Below are positions 1 through 8,621 of a stretch of DNA of 64,000 nt, piece after piece. A program made the position numbers and the translations under genes. Source of the DNA: Hydrogenophilales bacterium (GTDB lineage: Bacteria > Pseudomonadota > Gammaproteobacteria > Burkholderiales > Eutrophovitaceae); contig CACOJS010000004.1 of assembly GCA_902627495.1 (NCBI GenBank), positions 81,780-145,779 on the forward strand, written 5' to 3'. A model generated the notes under the pieces. It was given only the letters and a program-made list of their open reading frames with translations. It was not told the origin of the DNA and searched no databases. Numbering within the stretch: position 1 is the first letter of the stretch; each line of letters opens with the position of its first letter.

Positions 1-1
1 G

Positions 2-220
2 TCTTTTGAAGGCCTAGAACGTCTTGAGCTCAAAACAATCTATATCTATGGGGATCTGGAATTCGTTGTGTTAGCAAACTTCCCTAGTAAACTCGCCTCC
101 ATTGTTACTCACGCCATAATTGATACGCGACGACAATTTGAAGATGCCGTTTCAATAGAGAACCTTAAAGGTCTTAAGACACTACATCCGGGCACTAAAA
201 TGGTGTTAGATGAACTGTAG
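2..220 (+). CDS. 3' end of an unrecognised gene (partial)
   Basis: An open frame enters from the left edge and ends at the TAG at 218-220, giving about 72 C-terminal residues. It contains a short beta-strand stretch (residues resembling IYIYGDLEFVVLANF) followed by a helix (SKLASIVTHAII) and ends in KMVLDEL. The strand-helix-strand pattern is reminiscent of small dimeric alpha/beta-barrel or GYD-type domains, but I cannot assign a family. The start lies outside the window. Confidence 0.55.
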   Translation, partial: SFEGLERLELKTIYIYGDLEFVVLANFPSKLASIVTHAIIDTRRQFEDAVSIENLKGLKTLHPGTKMVLDEL

Positions 221-265
221 TGTAGTCTGGTCTACGTCAAAAATAACAATCAGGCACGACTTCAG

Positions 266-730
266 TTGATAAAAAACCCTAATGCTCACCGTGTAGCAAT
301 CTTACTAGCCGTAGCTGGATTAGTGCCATTTGTGGCAATGTTGGGCTTGCTGCTCATGGATAATAAACATTTTTATTTCTCTGGGCTTGTAAGCTATGGG
401 GCGATAATACTAAGCTTTCTGGGTGCTATAAACTGGGGTATAGCCCTCGCTGGGAAAACTGATTCACCAAGTAATCAGCAGCTCTATTTATGGGGTGTAA
501 TTCCTCCCCTTGTGGCGTGGTCAGCGTTAATTTTCCAGCAAAGCATTGGGTTAAAAATATTAATAGCATCTTATATTGTCCACTTATTAGTAGATCGCTG
601 GATGTCCATAAAGCTGAAACTGCCCACATGGTACCTTAATCTTAGGTTAGGTCTAACATTATCGGTGACAAGCATCTTAATAGCAGCTCTTTATTATTAT
701 CAATTTAGTAAGGACTATGATCTTGGTTGA
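266..730 (+). CDS. DUF3429-type inner membrane protein
   Basis: A 154-residue protein with four or five hydrophobic segments, about residues 8-28, 36-58, 70-92, 94-112 and 126-146. The motif around residues 40-64 (VSYGAIILSFLGAINWGIAL) matches the DUF3429 family of small proteobacterial membrane proteins of unknown function. The only start that keeps the first hydrophobic segment is a TTG at 266, with no strong ribosome binding site. It stands alone, 45 bp after the preceding partial gene. Function unknown. Confidence 0.8.
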   Translation: MIKNPNAHRVAILLAVAGLVPFVAMLGLLLMDNKHFYFSGLVSYGAIILSFLGAINWGIALAGKTDSPSNQQLYLWGVIPPLVAWSALIFQQSIGLKILIASYIVHLLVDRWMSIKLKLPTWYLNLRLGLTLSVTSILIAALYYYQFSKDYDLG

Positions 731-961
731 AATGAACCAGGAAGAGTGATATATCAGTTTATGAAAGATGATTACCATTGACCCCATAGGCCTGTAAACA
801 ACTCAATATACAGGATATTTTTGGGCAAGTAAGACCCAGTTTTAATTGGATTCTTCGGGACCATTATTTTTATTTGGGAATACGAATGATTCTTGTTATG
901 ATTGCTGTTACTTTTATTATTCATTAGCTATTCATTTAATAAAACACATTAGGAGGTAACA

Positions 962-2125
962 ATGACCAAAATCATAAACACGGCTCTGGGTTATATTCTG
1001 GCTACTAATTTTGCGATAGCAGCCGATACCCACCCAAACGTACATCCGCATGTCGCAGTTGTAAAACAGGTGATTAAATCATTTGATAACCCGGAAGGTG
1101 CTATTTTCAGTGCTGACGGAGCGCATGTATTTATCTCTAATTCAGCTGAAATAGGTGATAAAGGTGCTGGATTTTCATGGACTGAGGGAGAGGGATATAT
1201 CAGCAAGATGAAAGTTAACAATGACGGCACTCTCACTATGGTCAACGATAAATTGATCACAGGTATTTCCTCACCATTGGGAATGGCCGTGTTGCCGGTA
1301 GCAACTGGAAAGTTTCCGGCTGGTACTATTTTCTTGTGTGCCGGATCAGCACCAATAGTTGACAAAGACGGTAAGACAATTACCGACCGTGCTAGAATGC
1401 GTACGAAATTAATCGCTTTCAATGACGATGGCAAAGTATTAGGCGAAATTGATACTGGTAGTAACTCTGTTTTCGAGAAAATTACAGGAAATCCGATTAT
1501 ACTTATAAATGCTATGGGCTTTGACGCTCAAGGTAATCTCTTTGTAGCTGATACAGCATTTGGTGGTGCCCAATTTGAACCTAAATGGGATGGTGCCGGA
1601 GGTCTTTGGAGAATTGGACATGAGACCATTGATGAACTGGCAGATGGAAAATTGCCTACAAACATGCCAGAATTTCTTGGAATTCCAGGACATCCAGACG
1701 GTGTTGAGGTATCCCCAACAGATGGTAGTGTTTACGTAAACACGGTTGGCCCAGTAGCTGGGGCACCAGATCCTGCAAACGGGGGAATCTACGCTATCAC
1801 TGACATGACAAATTTACCAGCACCAATGGACGGAAATTTGGGTGCTTTAGATGGACTAGACTTCACCCACAACGGTACCATGTTGAATACGCAAATTAGA
1901 GGAGATATCCCAGCCAAAATTTATGTGACATGTGATGGAGTCACGTCTGATTTGATGCTTTCACCACATACTGAGTTATCGGGACCTGCTGACCTAGCAA
2001 TCCGCCAAATGGATGACGGTAGCTACTTGGTAGTAGTACCAGAATTGATGGCTAGAGACGCAACTCCAGGAGACGATGAAGTTACTGTGTTAGCACTACC
2101 ACAGACGTTTGATAATTGCATGTAA
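962..2125 (+). CDS. Secreted SMP-30/NHL-like beta-propeller protein
   Basis: A 387-residue protein behind an excellent ribosome binding site (AGGAGGT, 950-956). Residues 1-21 form a signal peptide ending IAA-ADT. The rest is made of repeated strand motifs such as NPEGAIFSADGAHVFISN, MGFDAQGNLFVADT and HPDGVEVSPTDGSVYVN, typical of six-bladed propellers of the SMP-30/gluconolactonase/NHL group. The likely location is the periplasm. Members include lactonases and sugar- or lipid-binding proteins, and the substrate cannot be read from the sequence. No operon partner: about 230 bp of non-coding sequence precede it and more than 400 bp follow. Confidence 0.75.
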   Translation: MTKIINTALGYILATNFAIAADTHPNVHPHVAVVKQVIKSFDNPEGAIFSADGAHVFISNSAEIGDKGAGFSWTEGEGYISKMKVNNDGTLTMVNDKLITGISSPLGMAVLPVATGKFPAGTIFLCAGSAPIVDKDGKTITDRARMRTKLIAFNDDGKVLGEIDTGSNSVFEKITGNPIILINAMGFDAQGNLFVADTAFGGAQFEPKWDGAGGLWRIGHETIDELADGKLPTNMPEFLGIPGHPDGVEVSPTDGSVYVNTVGPVAGAPDPANGGIYAITDMTNLPAPMDGNLGALDGLDFTHNGTMLNTQIRGDIPAKIYVTCDGVTSDLMLSPHTELSGPADLAIRQMDDGSYLVVVPELMARDATPGDDEVTVLALPQTFDNCM

Positions 2126-2544
2126 CAACAATAGTATGTCTGAGCCAAGACTATATATACCATTATAGGTATGGGGAGAAAACTCTTTAAAGAAAAAAAT
2201 CACCCAGGACATCAACGCATTCTCCTTGGAATGCCTCCGACATGTTCCTGGGTGTGTTTCCCCACCAAGTTACTTTCATCCACAAAAAGATCAACTCATC
2301 TACTGATACTAAAATACGGCAAATTCAAGATGGTTCCCTCTTAAACTAATCCTGTCGACCAGAAAAATCTAGATCGATTAAAGCCCTCTAGGATAGAGTA
2401 CTGAAAACCTTACCTATATTTGTACGTTTTTGCCCTATTGTAATATTTCGCTTTCAAAGAATCCGATCTCCTAGCCCCCAATATTACAATCGCCCCTAGT
2501 AAATAGAGAGACTAACTAGAGAATGTAAACTACATCTAATAAAA
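2126..2544. other. Gene-free stretch with two inverted repeats
   Basis: I see no coding frame here. It holds a long terminator-like hairpin (2201-2254), a small hairpin CTCTA-GGA-TAGAG (2386-2398), and a perfect 11-bp inverted repeat with arms 2437-2447 and 2480-2490 separated by 32 bp. Together these could belong to a small RNA read on the minus strand or to the 3' region of the minus-strand gene at 2545-2730. Confidence 0.4.
2201..2254 (-). terminator. Terminator-like hairpin, minus-strand reading
   Basis: The arms CACCCAGGACAT (2201-2212) and ATGTTCCTGGGTG (2242-2254) pair with one bulge. They enclose a second small stem, GCATTC/GAATGC. Read on the minus strand, the stem is followed by a T-rich tract (ATTTTTTTCTTT, 2200-2189), the layout of a rho-independent terminator. 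On the plus strand no T tract follows. It would end transcription of the minus-strand gene at 2545-2730 or of an unannotated small RNA. Confidence 0.5.
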
Positions 2545-2730
2545 TTAATGTTCACTCGATTCCCGAGTATCTTCAGAAATATTACCCTCATTACTCCCAG
2601 CATTGTTAGAGGTGGGCTTTTGCTCTTTGTGGCTATGATGGTTAGATGGCGTAGCAGTGCCAGTAACCCCTGCTAAAACTGCTGCTGAACACAGAAAAAC
2701 TACAAAAGTAACAATTATCCTTAACATCAC
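2545..2730 (-). CDS. Small secreted protein, His/Ser/Asn-rich
   Basis: A 61-residue protein. Residues 1-20 form a clear signal peptide (MMLRIIVTFVVFLCSAAVLA), and the mature part is short, polar and probably disordered, with SNHHSHKEQ and many Ser, Asn and Glu residues. The start has AGGAG about eight bases upstream. It is divergent from the next secreted protein (2944) across about 210 bp. The HHxH cluster could bind metal, but that is conjecture. No family recognised. Confidence 0.6.
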   Translation of the reverse strand: MMLRIIVTFVVFLCSAAVLAGVTGTATPSNHHSHKEQKPTSNNAGSNEGNISEDTRESSEH

Positions 2731-2943
2731 TAAAACTCCTATAATTTACGATACCAAAAAAACCAATTTGTCCTCTCAAAATTTTAACAAACTTTTGATT
2801 GATAATATAGTTATAGGCATGTGCTAAAACCTAAGTTATTTTCTCACCACGACGGGAATTTTTGTTCTAGAAAATACGACCAGTTCAATTATGCTATAGT
2901 TTTCACATAAAACCTGTACAAATTTTTAAATGGGAGGGGAACT

Positions 2944-3426
2944 ATGAAATTTATTTCATCACTAATGATGCTAATGGTAGCGGTTAATCTACTAGCGGAC
3001 GAAGGTTCATTTCAGATGTCTGGCACTGGCCTAGCTAGAATTGATTCTGTTAAACACGGTTCAGCCAGTTATTTAATTGCAGACGTGAAAAATAGTCAAA
3101 CTATTTATAACAGTACAGGATCATTATTTTCAAATGGCAATATTTTATCCCTATCTGGAGTTGTATTAATAAAAAAGAATCCAGATAATTTTAGTCTTGA
3201 AGGCTATGCCGTTGGCGTTTTGAATGGGGGGGGAACTGACACTATTTTTATGAATTTCGAAAGAAATGAGGGAGACCTATCATCAGGTGGTGGGGGACAG
3301 GGGAGACTAAATATGACTGGAGGTACCGGTAAATTTGAAAACATCACTGGCACATGTATCTATGATGTAACCTACCTAGAAAAAGGAGCACAACTCATAT
3401 TCACTAAGTGCAAATATAAAATCTAG
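2944..3426 (+). CDS. Secreted beta-rich protein of unknown function
   Basis: A 160-residue protein with a signal peptide (residues 1-18, ending LLA-DEG) and a ribosome binding site (GGGAGGGGAAC) just before the ATG. The mature part alternates short strands and glycine-rich turns, with a GGGGQG stretch and the C-terminal motif MTGGTGKFENITGTCIYDV. This 'GGTGKFxNITGTxxY' pattern recalls the closing strands of allene-oxide-cyclase/dirigent-like barrels. That similarity is a weak structural guess. Two Cys near the C-terminus could form a disulfide. Monocistronic. Confidence 0.65.
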   Translation: MKFISSLMMLMVAVNLLADEGSFQMSGTGLARIDSVKHGSASYLIADVKNSQTIYNSTGSLFSNGNILSLSGVVLIKKNPDNFSLEGYAVGVLNGGGTDTIFMNFERNEGDLSSGGGGQGRLNMTGGTGKFENITGTCIYDVTYLEKGAQLIFTKCKYKI

Positions 3427-3564
3427 TTAAAACAAAAAAAACGGAAGCCATCTCATGCTAGATAGTTCCTTTGCATATTGACTAAAGAAGCTCTAGGCCT
3501 TAGACGAAGTCTAAATTTGCTAACCGACTAATCCCAAGTCCGTGAACATGATAACTGTTCAAAC

Positions 3565-4269
3565 TTATGGGCTACTGGGAATAATCTTATGAGCCCTCTG
3601 GAAATCTGCGGGCAGTCCGATATCAATGAAGACCTTACCACACGCCAATCCAAAAATCCCCGCAGTTCTTTTTTTTAATAGTGAATTTAATAAATCCTTC
3701 TCAAGAGAACTGGTTTCCGTCTTTACCTCCTCGATATAATCAAACATTGGAACAGACGCTAATGACACCCCACCATTCGCAAATCCTGTAGACTTAGTAC
3801 TTTGCAACGACAGAACTCGTCCTAGATCATCGATTTTCACAATGTCGTATCGACCTCTCTCCTCGGTTACAAACAAACTCAAGGTGAACCATGAGCTTCT
3901 AGAAAGATGAAAATCAATAAGAGCCTTTAAATTAACATCAAAATAAGTATCTCCATTTAATATCAAGAAAATATCTTTAGATCTAAGTTTTTTTTTCGCT
4001 AGGAGGACCGCACCCCCAGTTCCTAAAGGCTGATTTTCTACAGAGTAATCTATCTCAGCTCCCTGAAATTTTTTACCAAAGTAGGACTGAATAACCTCAT
4101 TTTTATAACCAACAGATAATATAAACCTATTAATTCCTTTTTTTATCCAATATCTAATTTGCAAATCTAGAAAAGGATACCCATTAATTCTAGCCATCGG
4201 CTTTGGCACATCTTTGATAATCGATCGCAGTCGTTTACCAAAACCACCAGCTAAAATTATGGCTTCCAT
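3565..4269 (-). CDS. HddC-like sugar-phosphate nucleotidyltransferase
   Basis: A 234-residue enzyme of the NTP_transferase (RmlA/HddC) fold. It shows the nucleotide-binding signature LAGGFGKRLR at residues 6-15, followed by VPKPMARINGYPFLD, GTGGAVLLAK, and the metal-binding LNGDTYFD near residue 104. This length, without a C-terminal hexapeptide domain, matches HddC-type D-glycero-D-manno-heptose-1-phosphate guanylyltransferases. It would activate a sugar-1-phosphate to an NDP-sugar. It is the last gene of a six-gene minus-strand run, seven bp after the PLP enzyme, with GGGAGA before the ATG. The exact sugar and nucleotide are inferred only from the HddA-like kinase in the same run. Confidence 0.85.
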   Translation of the reverse strand: MEAIILAGGFGKRLRSIIKDVPKPMARINGYPFLDLQIRYWIKKGINRFILSVGYKNEVIQSYFGKKFQGAEIDYSVENQPLGTGGAVLLAKKKLRSKDIFLILNGDTYFDVNLKALIDFHLSRSSWFTLSLFVTEERGRYDIVKIDDLGRVLSLQSTKSTGFANGGVSLASVPMFDYIEEVKTETSSLEKDLLNSLLKKRTAGIFGLACGKVFIDIGLPADFQRAHKIIPSSP

Positions 4270-4276
4270 AATCTCC

Positions 4277-5446
4277 CTAAACGTTTAAATTATTCAGAAC
4301 TTCTTGAAGTCTTGTAATTTCTTTTGTTAAATCTCTGGGATGGTTCCCAACAAAGAAACCGCTATCATGAGCCAAATCAGCATTAACCATTTCCCCAACA
4401 CAATCATAATCGAAATAATTTATTACATCGTGGCGAAGAAAGTTACCACCAGTTATCATGCGATAGCCAATACCATTATCTTTAAGGGCTTTGAAAACAC
4501 TCTCTCTATCTAAGTCAGCATCTGGGTTGATAATCATAGTGAACGCAAACCAGCTGCTAACACCATTTTCTTTCTGGATAATAAAACGATCATCCTGACT
4601 AAAACACTTCTTAAAGACATCTGCGTTTTGCCGCCTTATTGAAATCATATTATCTAACTTTTTTAATTGCTCAATGCCAATAGCTCCACTTAATTCTAAC
4701 GGCCTTGTATTAAATCCCGGTAAAATAAAACGGTAAGCCTCCTCAAAATCATCTGCCTTTGGTTCAAAAATTTTAGAAGTGTTAGGGACTCCCCGAGTCC
4801 ACCCGTGAGCTCTAAGTGATCTAGCTAAATCAGAAATTTCCTCATCATCCGTGACTATGAGCCCTCCCTCCATTGTAGAAATATGGTGTGAAAAAAAACA
4901 ACTGAAAGTACCAATATCACCAAAAGTCCCAGTCCATTTTCCATCTAAGCTGGCTCCCATAGATTCACAGTTGTCCTCAAATAGGTATAAACCCTTTGAA
5001 TCACAAAATCTTCTTAAGACATCAAGCTGGCATGGATTACCTAGGATACTCACAGCTACAACCATTTTAGTTTTTTCCGAAAGAGCACTTTCCAGCATCG
5101 ATATATCGATATTTAAAGAATATTTATCGACATCTACAAACTTCAAACGAAAGCCATACTGTTGCAAAGGATAATAAGTGGTAGACCATGATATTGCCGG
5201 AACTATAATCTCGTCCCCCCTATGCAAAGCGTTTTCTTTTTTGTGAACCAAAGCCGCTGTGCCAACTAAATTAGCAGCGGAGCCCGAACTAACCATTATT
5301 GCGTGCTTTGTACCAAACTTTTCAGCAAAGTCTTTTTCGAATTGAGCAACTTTCTCTCCCATGGTGAACATCCCTGAATCAATAACACGTTGCATAGCTT
5401 TTATTTCAGCATTCCCCCAAGAACTACTAGCCAATTCATAAAACAT
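4277..5446 (-). CDS. PLP-dependent sugar 3-dehydratase-like enzyme (His in place of Lys)
   Basis: A member of the DegT/DnrJ/EryC1/StrS fold. Where sugar aminotransferases carry the PLP lysine (motif SFxxxKN), this protein reads FSCFFSHHISTMEGG, so His187 occupies the lysine position. This substitution is the hallmark of the 3-dehydratase branch (ColD of colitose synthesis, E1/RfbH of 3,6-dideoxyhexose synthesis), which removes the C3 hydroxyl of a 4-keto sugar. The PLP-ring aspartate is in FEDNCESMG (Asp158). I chose the ATG at 5446 because GAGG lies in front of it. A GTG at 5473 would add nine residues and overlap the E1-beta gene. No cysteine motif for an E1-type [2Fe-2S] cluster is evident, so ColD-like chemistry is the better guess. 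Confidence 0.85.
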   Translation of the reverse strand: MFYELASSSWGNAEIKAMQRVIDSGMFTMGEKVAQFEKDFAEKFGTKHAIMVSSGSAANLVGTAALVHKKENALHRGDEIIVPAISWSTTYYPLQQYGFRLKFVDVDKYSLNIDISMLESALSEKTKMVVAVSILGNPCQLDVLRRFCDSKGLYLFEDNCESMGASLDGKWTGTFGDIGTFSCFFSHHISTMEGGLIVTDDEEISDLARSLRAHGWTRGVPNTSKIFEPKADDFEEAYRFILPGFNTRPLELSGAIGIEQLKKLDNMISIRRQNADVFKKCFSQDDRFIIQKENGVSSWFAFTMIINPDADLDRESVFKALKDNGIGYRMITGGNFLRHDVINYFDYDCVGEMVNADLAHDSGFFVGNHPRDLTKEITRLQEVLNNLNV

Positions 5447-5460
5447 ACCGTTCCTCTTCC

Positions 5461-6498
5461 CTATTTCCGACACATATCTTTAACAACATCAACAATATTT
5501 TGTGCTGTTGGATAGTAGTGTTGCTCTAATGCATACCCGGCTGGTGTTGGTACATCCGGTAACCCTACCCGTCTCACCGCACCCTTGAGATAAGAAAACC
5601 ATTTCTCAACCGCCCTAAATCCGATCTCGGCACAGACTCCTCCTATAGCCCAGCCGGTATCAACCACTAGCAAGCGGCCGGTTTTCCTAATAGAATCCTC
5701 TATCAATTGATCATCGATTGGCTGTATAGATCTTAAATCTATGATCTCGACGTCCACCCCATCCGCTGCTAACAACTTAGAGGCCTGGTATGCTAATTCA
5801 ATAGCGTGAGATGCCCCCACAATAGTCAAATCCTCCCCTTCCCGACGACAAACACCTTGGCCAATTGGCACTAAATATTTACCCTCTGGTACAAAGCCAT
5901 TTTTTTTCATCAGCCACCGATGCTCAAATATAATGGTTGGGCTATTATCTTGGATTGCTTGGAGCATTAACCCTTTGGCATCATACGGTGTGCTCGGCAT
6001 AAGAATCTTAAGACCCGGCACACCCATTAATAGGCCTTGTATTGCCTGAGAATGCTGTGCACCTGACCCCCATCCCCTGCCGATGGCTGCCCATACCACT
6101 AACGGCACCTGCGTCAATCCATTATCCATGAAATGACATTTGGCAGCATGAGTAATCAATTGGTTGAAAGCCAACAAAATGAAATCAGGACGGTTATGCA
6201 TGTACACCGGCCTCAATCCTCTCATTGCCGCCCCCGTACAAACACCCATCATTCCTTCTTCAGATAATGGTGTATCAAAAACTCTACTTTCTCCAAATCT
6301 ATCTTGCAAACCTTTGGTTGAACCAAACATCGCACTGGGGTCATCAACTCCTTGACCCATTACTATTACGGACTCATTATCTTCCAGTGCTATCCTCAAT
6401 GCTTCGTTAAGAGACTGCACGTAAGAAAGAACCCTTCCTTGCTTAGGATCCGGCTCATCATAAACCAGGCTGTTTACTAAACTTTCATCCCAAGGCAT
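5461..6498 (-). CDS. Pyruvate-dehydrogenase E1 beta-like TPP enzyme subunit
   Basis: About 345 residues of the transketolase central (Pyr) domain plus C-terminal domain, as in the beta subunits of 2-oxo-acid dehydrogenases: DTPLSEEGMMGVCTGAAMRGLRPVYMHNRPDFILLAFNQL, then GSGAQHSQ, VPGLKILMPSTPYDAKGL and a C-terminal LRSIQPID segment. It pairs with the alpha subunit immediately upstream to form one thiamine diphosphate site. No E2 or E3 gene is nearby, so a normal dehydrogenase complex is unlikely. In a sugar cluster the pair may act as a carboligase adding a two-carbon unit (compare AviB1/AviB2 of avilamycin synthesis). The ATG at 6498 has GGTGGAGG in front. A GTG at 6510 would sit on that site. 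Confidence 0.85.
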   Translation of the reverse strand: MPWDESLVNSLVYDEPDPKQGRVLSYVQSLNEALRIALEDNESVIVMGQGVDDPSAMFGSTKGLQDRFGESRVFDTPLSEEGMMGVCTGAAMRGLRPVYMHNRPDFILLAFNQLITHAAKCHFMDNGLTQVPLVVWAAIGRGWGSGAQHSQAIQGLLMGVPGLKILMPSTPYDAKGLMLQAIQDNSPTIIFEHRWLMKKNGFVPEGKYLVPIGQGVCRREGEDLTIVGASHAIELAYQASKLLAADGVDVEIIDLRSIQPIDDQLIEDSIRKTGRLLVVDTGWAIGGVCAEIGFRAVEKWFSYLKGAVRRVGLPDVPTPAGYALEQHYYPTAQNIVDVVKDMCRK

Positions 6499-6521
6499 TG
6501 TTGCCTCCACCCCAAAAAATA

Positions 6522-7547
6522 TTAATCAGCATACACATATTTGAATAAGTCAGCCTTTTTTGGCTCAGGACTCTTAAGTGCATGTTCAAAACAATCTCTT
6601 ATTTCTTGTTCAATCTGTTTTTGTAGTTCGGGTCTTTGGGACTTAATTCCCAAGTTATTTTGGTCCAAGAAGGAGTAATATGATTCGACTGGACAATGCC
6701 TCTCCCACATTTCCCTCTCCTCAACCTCTCTGTAACCGGTCTGACTGTCATCACCTGCCCCACCATGAGCCCGAAATCTATAAACCTTAGCTTCAATAAA
6801 ATGGGGTCCACCCCCATCCCTTATTTTTTCGACGGCACTTTTTGTTGCCTCATAAACTTCCAAAACGTTGGTACCATCTACAACACTTGAGTTAATCCCA
6901 TGGCCCTCTGCCCATCTAAAAATATCTCTCTGTGATTGCCTAGTTCTTAAAGGAGACTGGACCGAATAAAAATTATTTTCACAGAAAAAAATAATGGGCA
7001 ACTGCTTAAGGCTAGCAAAATTAAGGCTCTCAGAGCAAACTCCTTCCTCAGTTCCTCCATCCCCAAAAAAAACCATGGTCACATTTTGGTCACTCTTATA
7101 TTGAGAGGCTAGTGCTGCTCCCGTTGCGATAGGAATGGCACCTCCCACTATAGCTGAGGACCAAGCCATTCCAACATCTGGATCAATCAAATGCATTGAA
7201 CCCCCTCTCGACCCAGCACATCCGTTGGCCTTACAATGCATTTCACTGAGCATTTTCTTGAGATCACCACCCTTACCTAGATAAGCACCATGCGTTCTGT
7301 GACCAGAATATAAAAGATCTGAAGTTGACAGAGCTGCACAGGCACCCACCGCCGTCGCCTCCTGCCCTATGACCAGATGAATAGGTGTTTTCATGAGGTC
7401 GTCAAAATATCTGTTCTCAATTTCCTCTTCAATCAACCTAATACGAAGCATTTTGTAAAACAGATCGATTAGGAAACTATCTGAGTACTTTTCCAGCGCC
7501 CCACTCCAGTCTTTAAATCCCTGTCCCTCATATGGATATTGCACCAT
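6522..7547 (-). CDS. Pyruvate-dehydrogenase E1 alpha-like TPP enzyme subunit
   Basis: A 341-residue alpha subunit of the 2-oxo-acid dehydrogenase E1 type. The thiamine diphosphate motif GDG-(26)-N is intact: GDGGTEEG from residue 162 and Asn191 in FFCENN. GHRTHGAYL (82-90) and SRGGSMHL (113-120) are the usual E1-alpha active-site loops. AGAGAGGAAA precedes the ATG. It lies 33 bp after the sugar kinase and 23 bp before the beta subunit, so the three are probably one transcript. The substrate is unknown. Donors such as pyruvate or a 2-oxo acid are plausible, and the acceptor would be the 4-keto deoxy sugar made by the neighbour. Confidence 0.85.
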   Translation of the reverse strand: MVQYPYEGQGFKDWSGALEKYSDSFLIDLFYKMLRIRLIEEEIENRYFDDLMKTPIHLVIGQEATAVGACAALSTSDLLYSGHRTHGAYLGKGGDLKKMLSEMHCKANGCAGSRGGSMHLIDPDVGMAWSSAIVGGAIPIATGAALASQYKSDQNVTMVFFGDGGTEEGVCSESLNFASLKQLPIIFFCENNFYSVQSPLRTRQSQRDIFRWAEGHGINSSVVDGTNVLEVYEATKSAVEKIRDGGGPHFIEAKVYRFRAHGGAGDDSQTGYREVEEREMWERHCPVESYYSFLDQNNLGIKSQRPELQKQIEQEIRDCFEHALKSPEPKKADLFKYVYAD

Positions 7548-7580
7548 TATTTTTCCTCTCTAACAAAGGATCTGAAAATC

Positions 7581-8573
7581 TCACAACCCCTCTGGTTGGT
7601 AAAGAGCGATCCTGCTCCCAGTGTTTTCAAAAGTAAAAGGAACATTTACTAGATTACCTAAACTTCTCTTCACTTTTTCCTGACGTTCGGGAGGGACGAA
7701 AAGTAACATAAAGCCACCTCCACCAGCTCCTAGCAACTTACCTCCTAGTGCCCCAGCCTCAACAGCAGTTTCATAAATATCATTTACTACTTTTGTTGAC
7801 ACCTTATCCGATAGACTTTTTTTATGTAACCAAGTTTCGTGCAATAGATCACCAAACTCATTTATGTGGGTATCCGATTGTAATAATTTGACTGCCTGAC
7901 CAACCATCTTGGATATTTCATTAAGCTGTCGCTCACGCTTTTCAAAATTGGCTATCTTGGCCTCTGCTATGTTCGCAGCTATCCGCGAGATCCCCGTAAA
8001 AAAAAGCATCAAATGCCCCTCTAACTCGACCTTACGATCTTGTTTGAGAATTACTGGATTTACTCTAAACGAACCATCTTTTAAAAATTCAATTTGATTG
8101 AAACCACCAAAAGCTGCTGATATTTGATCTTGAGAACCAACACTTTCACCAATAAGCGTCTGCTCAACGTGAATTGATTGAGACGCCAGTTCCTCCTTCG
8201 AAATATACCGGCCTCTCTGTGCCATTAAAGCATTTATTAAACCGACAGTGAACGAAGAACTAGAACCAAGACCAGATCTGGCTGGCAGGTCACCATCATG
8301 GTGAATTTCTAGCCCTCTATTTTCCCCCATGAATTGCAAAACTCCCTTTACAGAAGGGTGCTCTATCTCATTTAGCTCTTTAACATTCTCTATCCTGGAG
8401 TAAACAATTCGGTACTTATGATCAAAAAAAGCCGGCAGATAGCGACAACTAATATAGCAATACTTGTCTATAGTCGTGGCTAGCACACTCCCACCATTCT
8501 TCAGGTACCAAGCGGGGTAATCCGTACCACCACCAAAAAATGAAATTCTGAAAGGTGTTCGACTAATTATCAT
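7581..8573 (-). CDS. HddA-like GHMP sugar kinase
   Basis: A 330-residue GHMP kinase: N-terminal RTPFRISFFGGGTDYPAWY (residues 5-23), ATP-binding motif 2 PARSGLGSSSS (97-107) and C-terminal motif 3 KLLGAGGGGFMLLF. The FGGGTD start and overall length match D-glycero-alpha-D-manno-heptose-7-phosphate kinases (HddA) and the related fucokinase-like group, which put phosphate on C1 ready for a nucleotidyltransferase. With the HddC-like gene at 3565 it gives the two activating steps of a GDP-heptose-type pathway. The isomerase GmhA and phosphatase GmhB are not in the window. No clear ribosome binding site is seen before the ATG. Confidence 0.85.
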   Translation of the reverse strand: MIISRTPFRISFFGGGTDYPAWYLKNGGSVLATTIDKYCYISCRYLPAFFDHKYRIVYSRIENVKELNEIEHPSVKGVLQFMGENRGLEIHHDGDLPARSGLGSSSSFTVGLINALMAQRGRYISKEELASQSIHVEQTLIGESVGSQDQISAAFGGFNQIEFLKDGSFRVNPVILKQDRKVELEGHLMLFFTGISRIAANIAEAKIANFEKRERQLNEISKMVGQAVKLLQSDTHINEFGDLLHETWLHKKSLSDKVSTKVVNDIYETAVEAGALGGKLLGAGGGGFMLLFVPPERQEKVKRSLGNLVNVPFTFENTGSRIALYQPEGL

Positions 8574-8621
8574 GAAAAAATCATATTTTTTGCCCTAAAC
8601 AAGCAGGGAGAACAAATCGGA

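Noticed and set aside
5461..7547. The E1 alpha/beta pair as a normal pyruvate dehydrogenase
   Set aside because: No E2 or E3 gene adjoins, and the genes are embedded in a sugar-nucleotide cluster between a sugar kinase and a PLP dehydratase.
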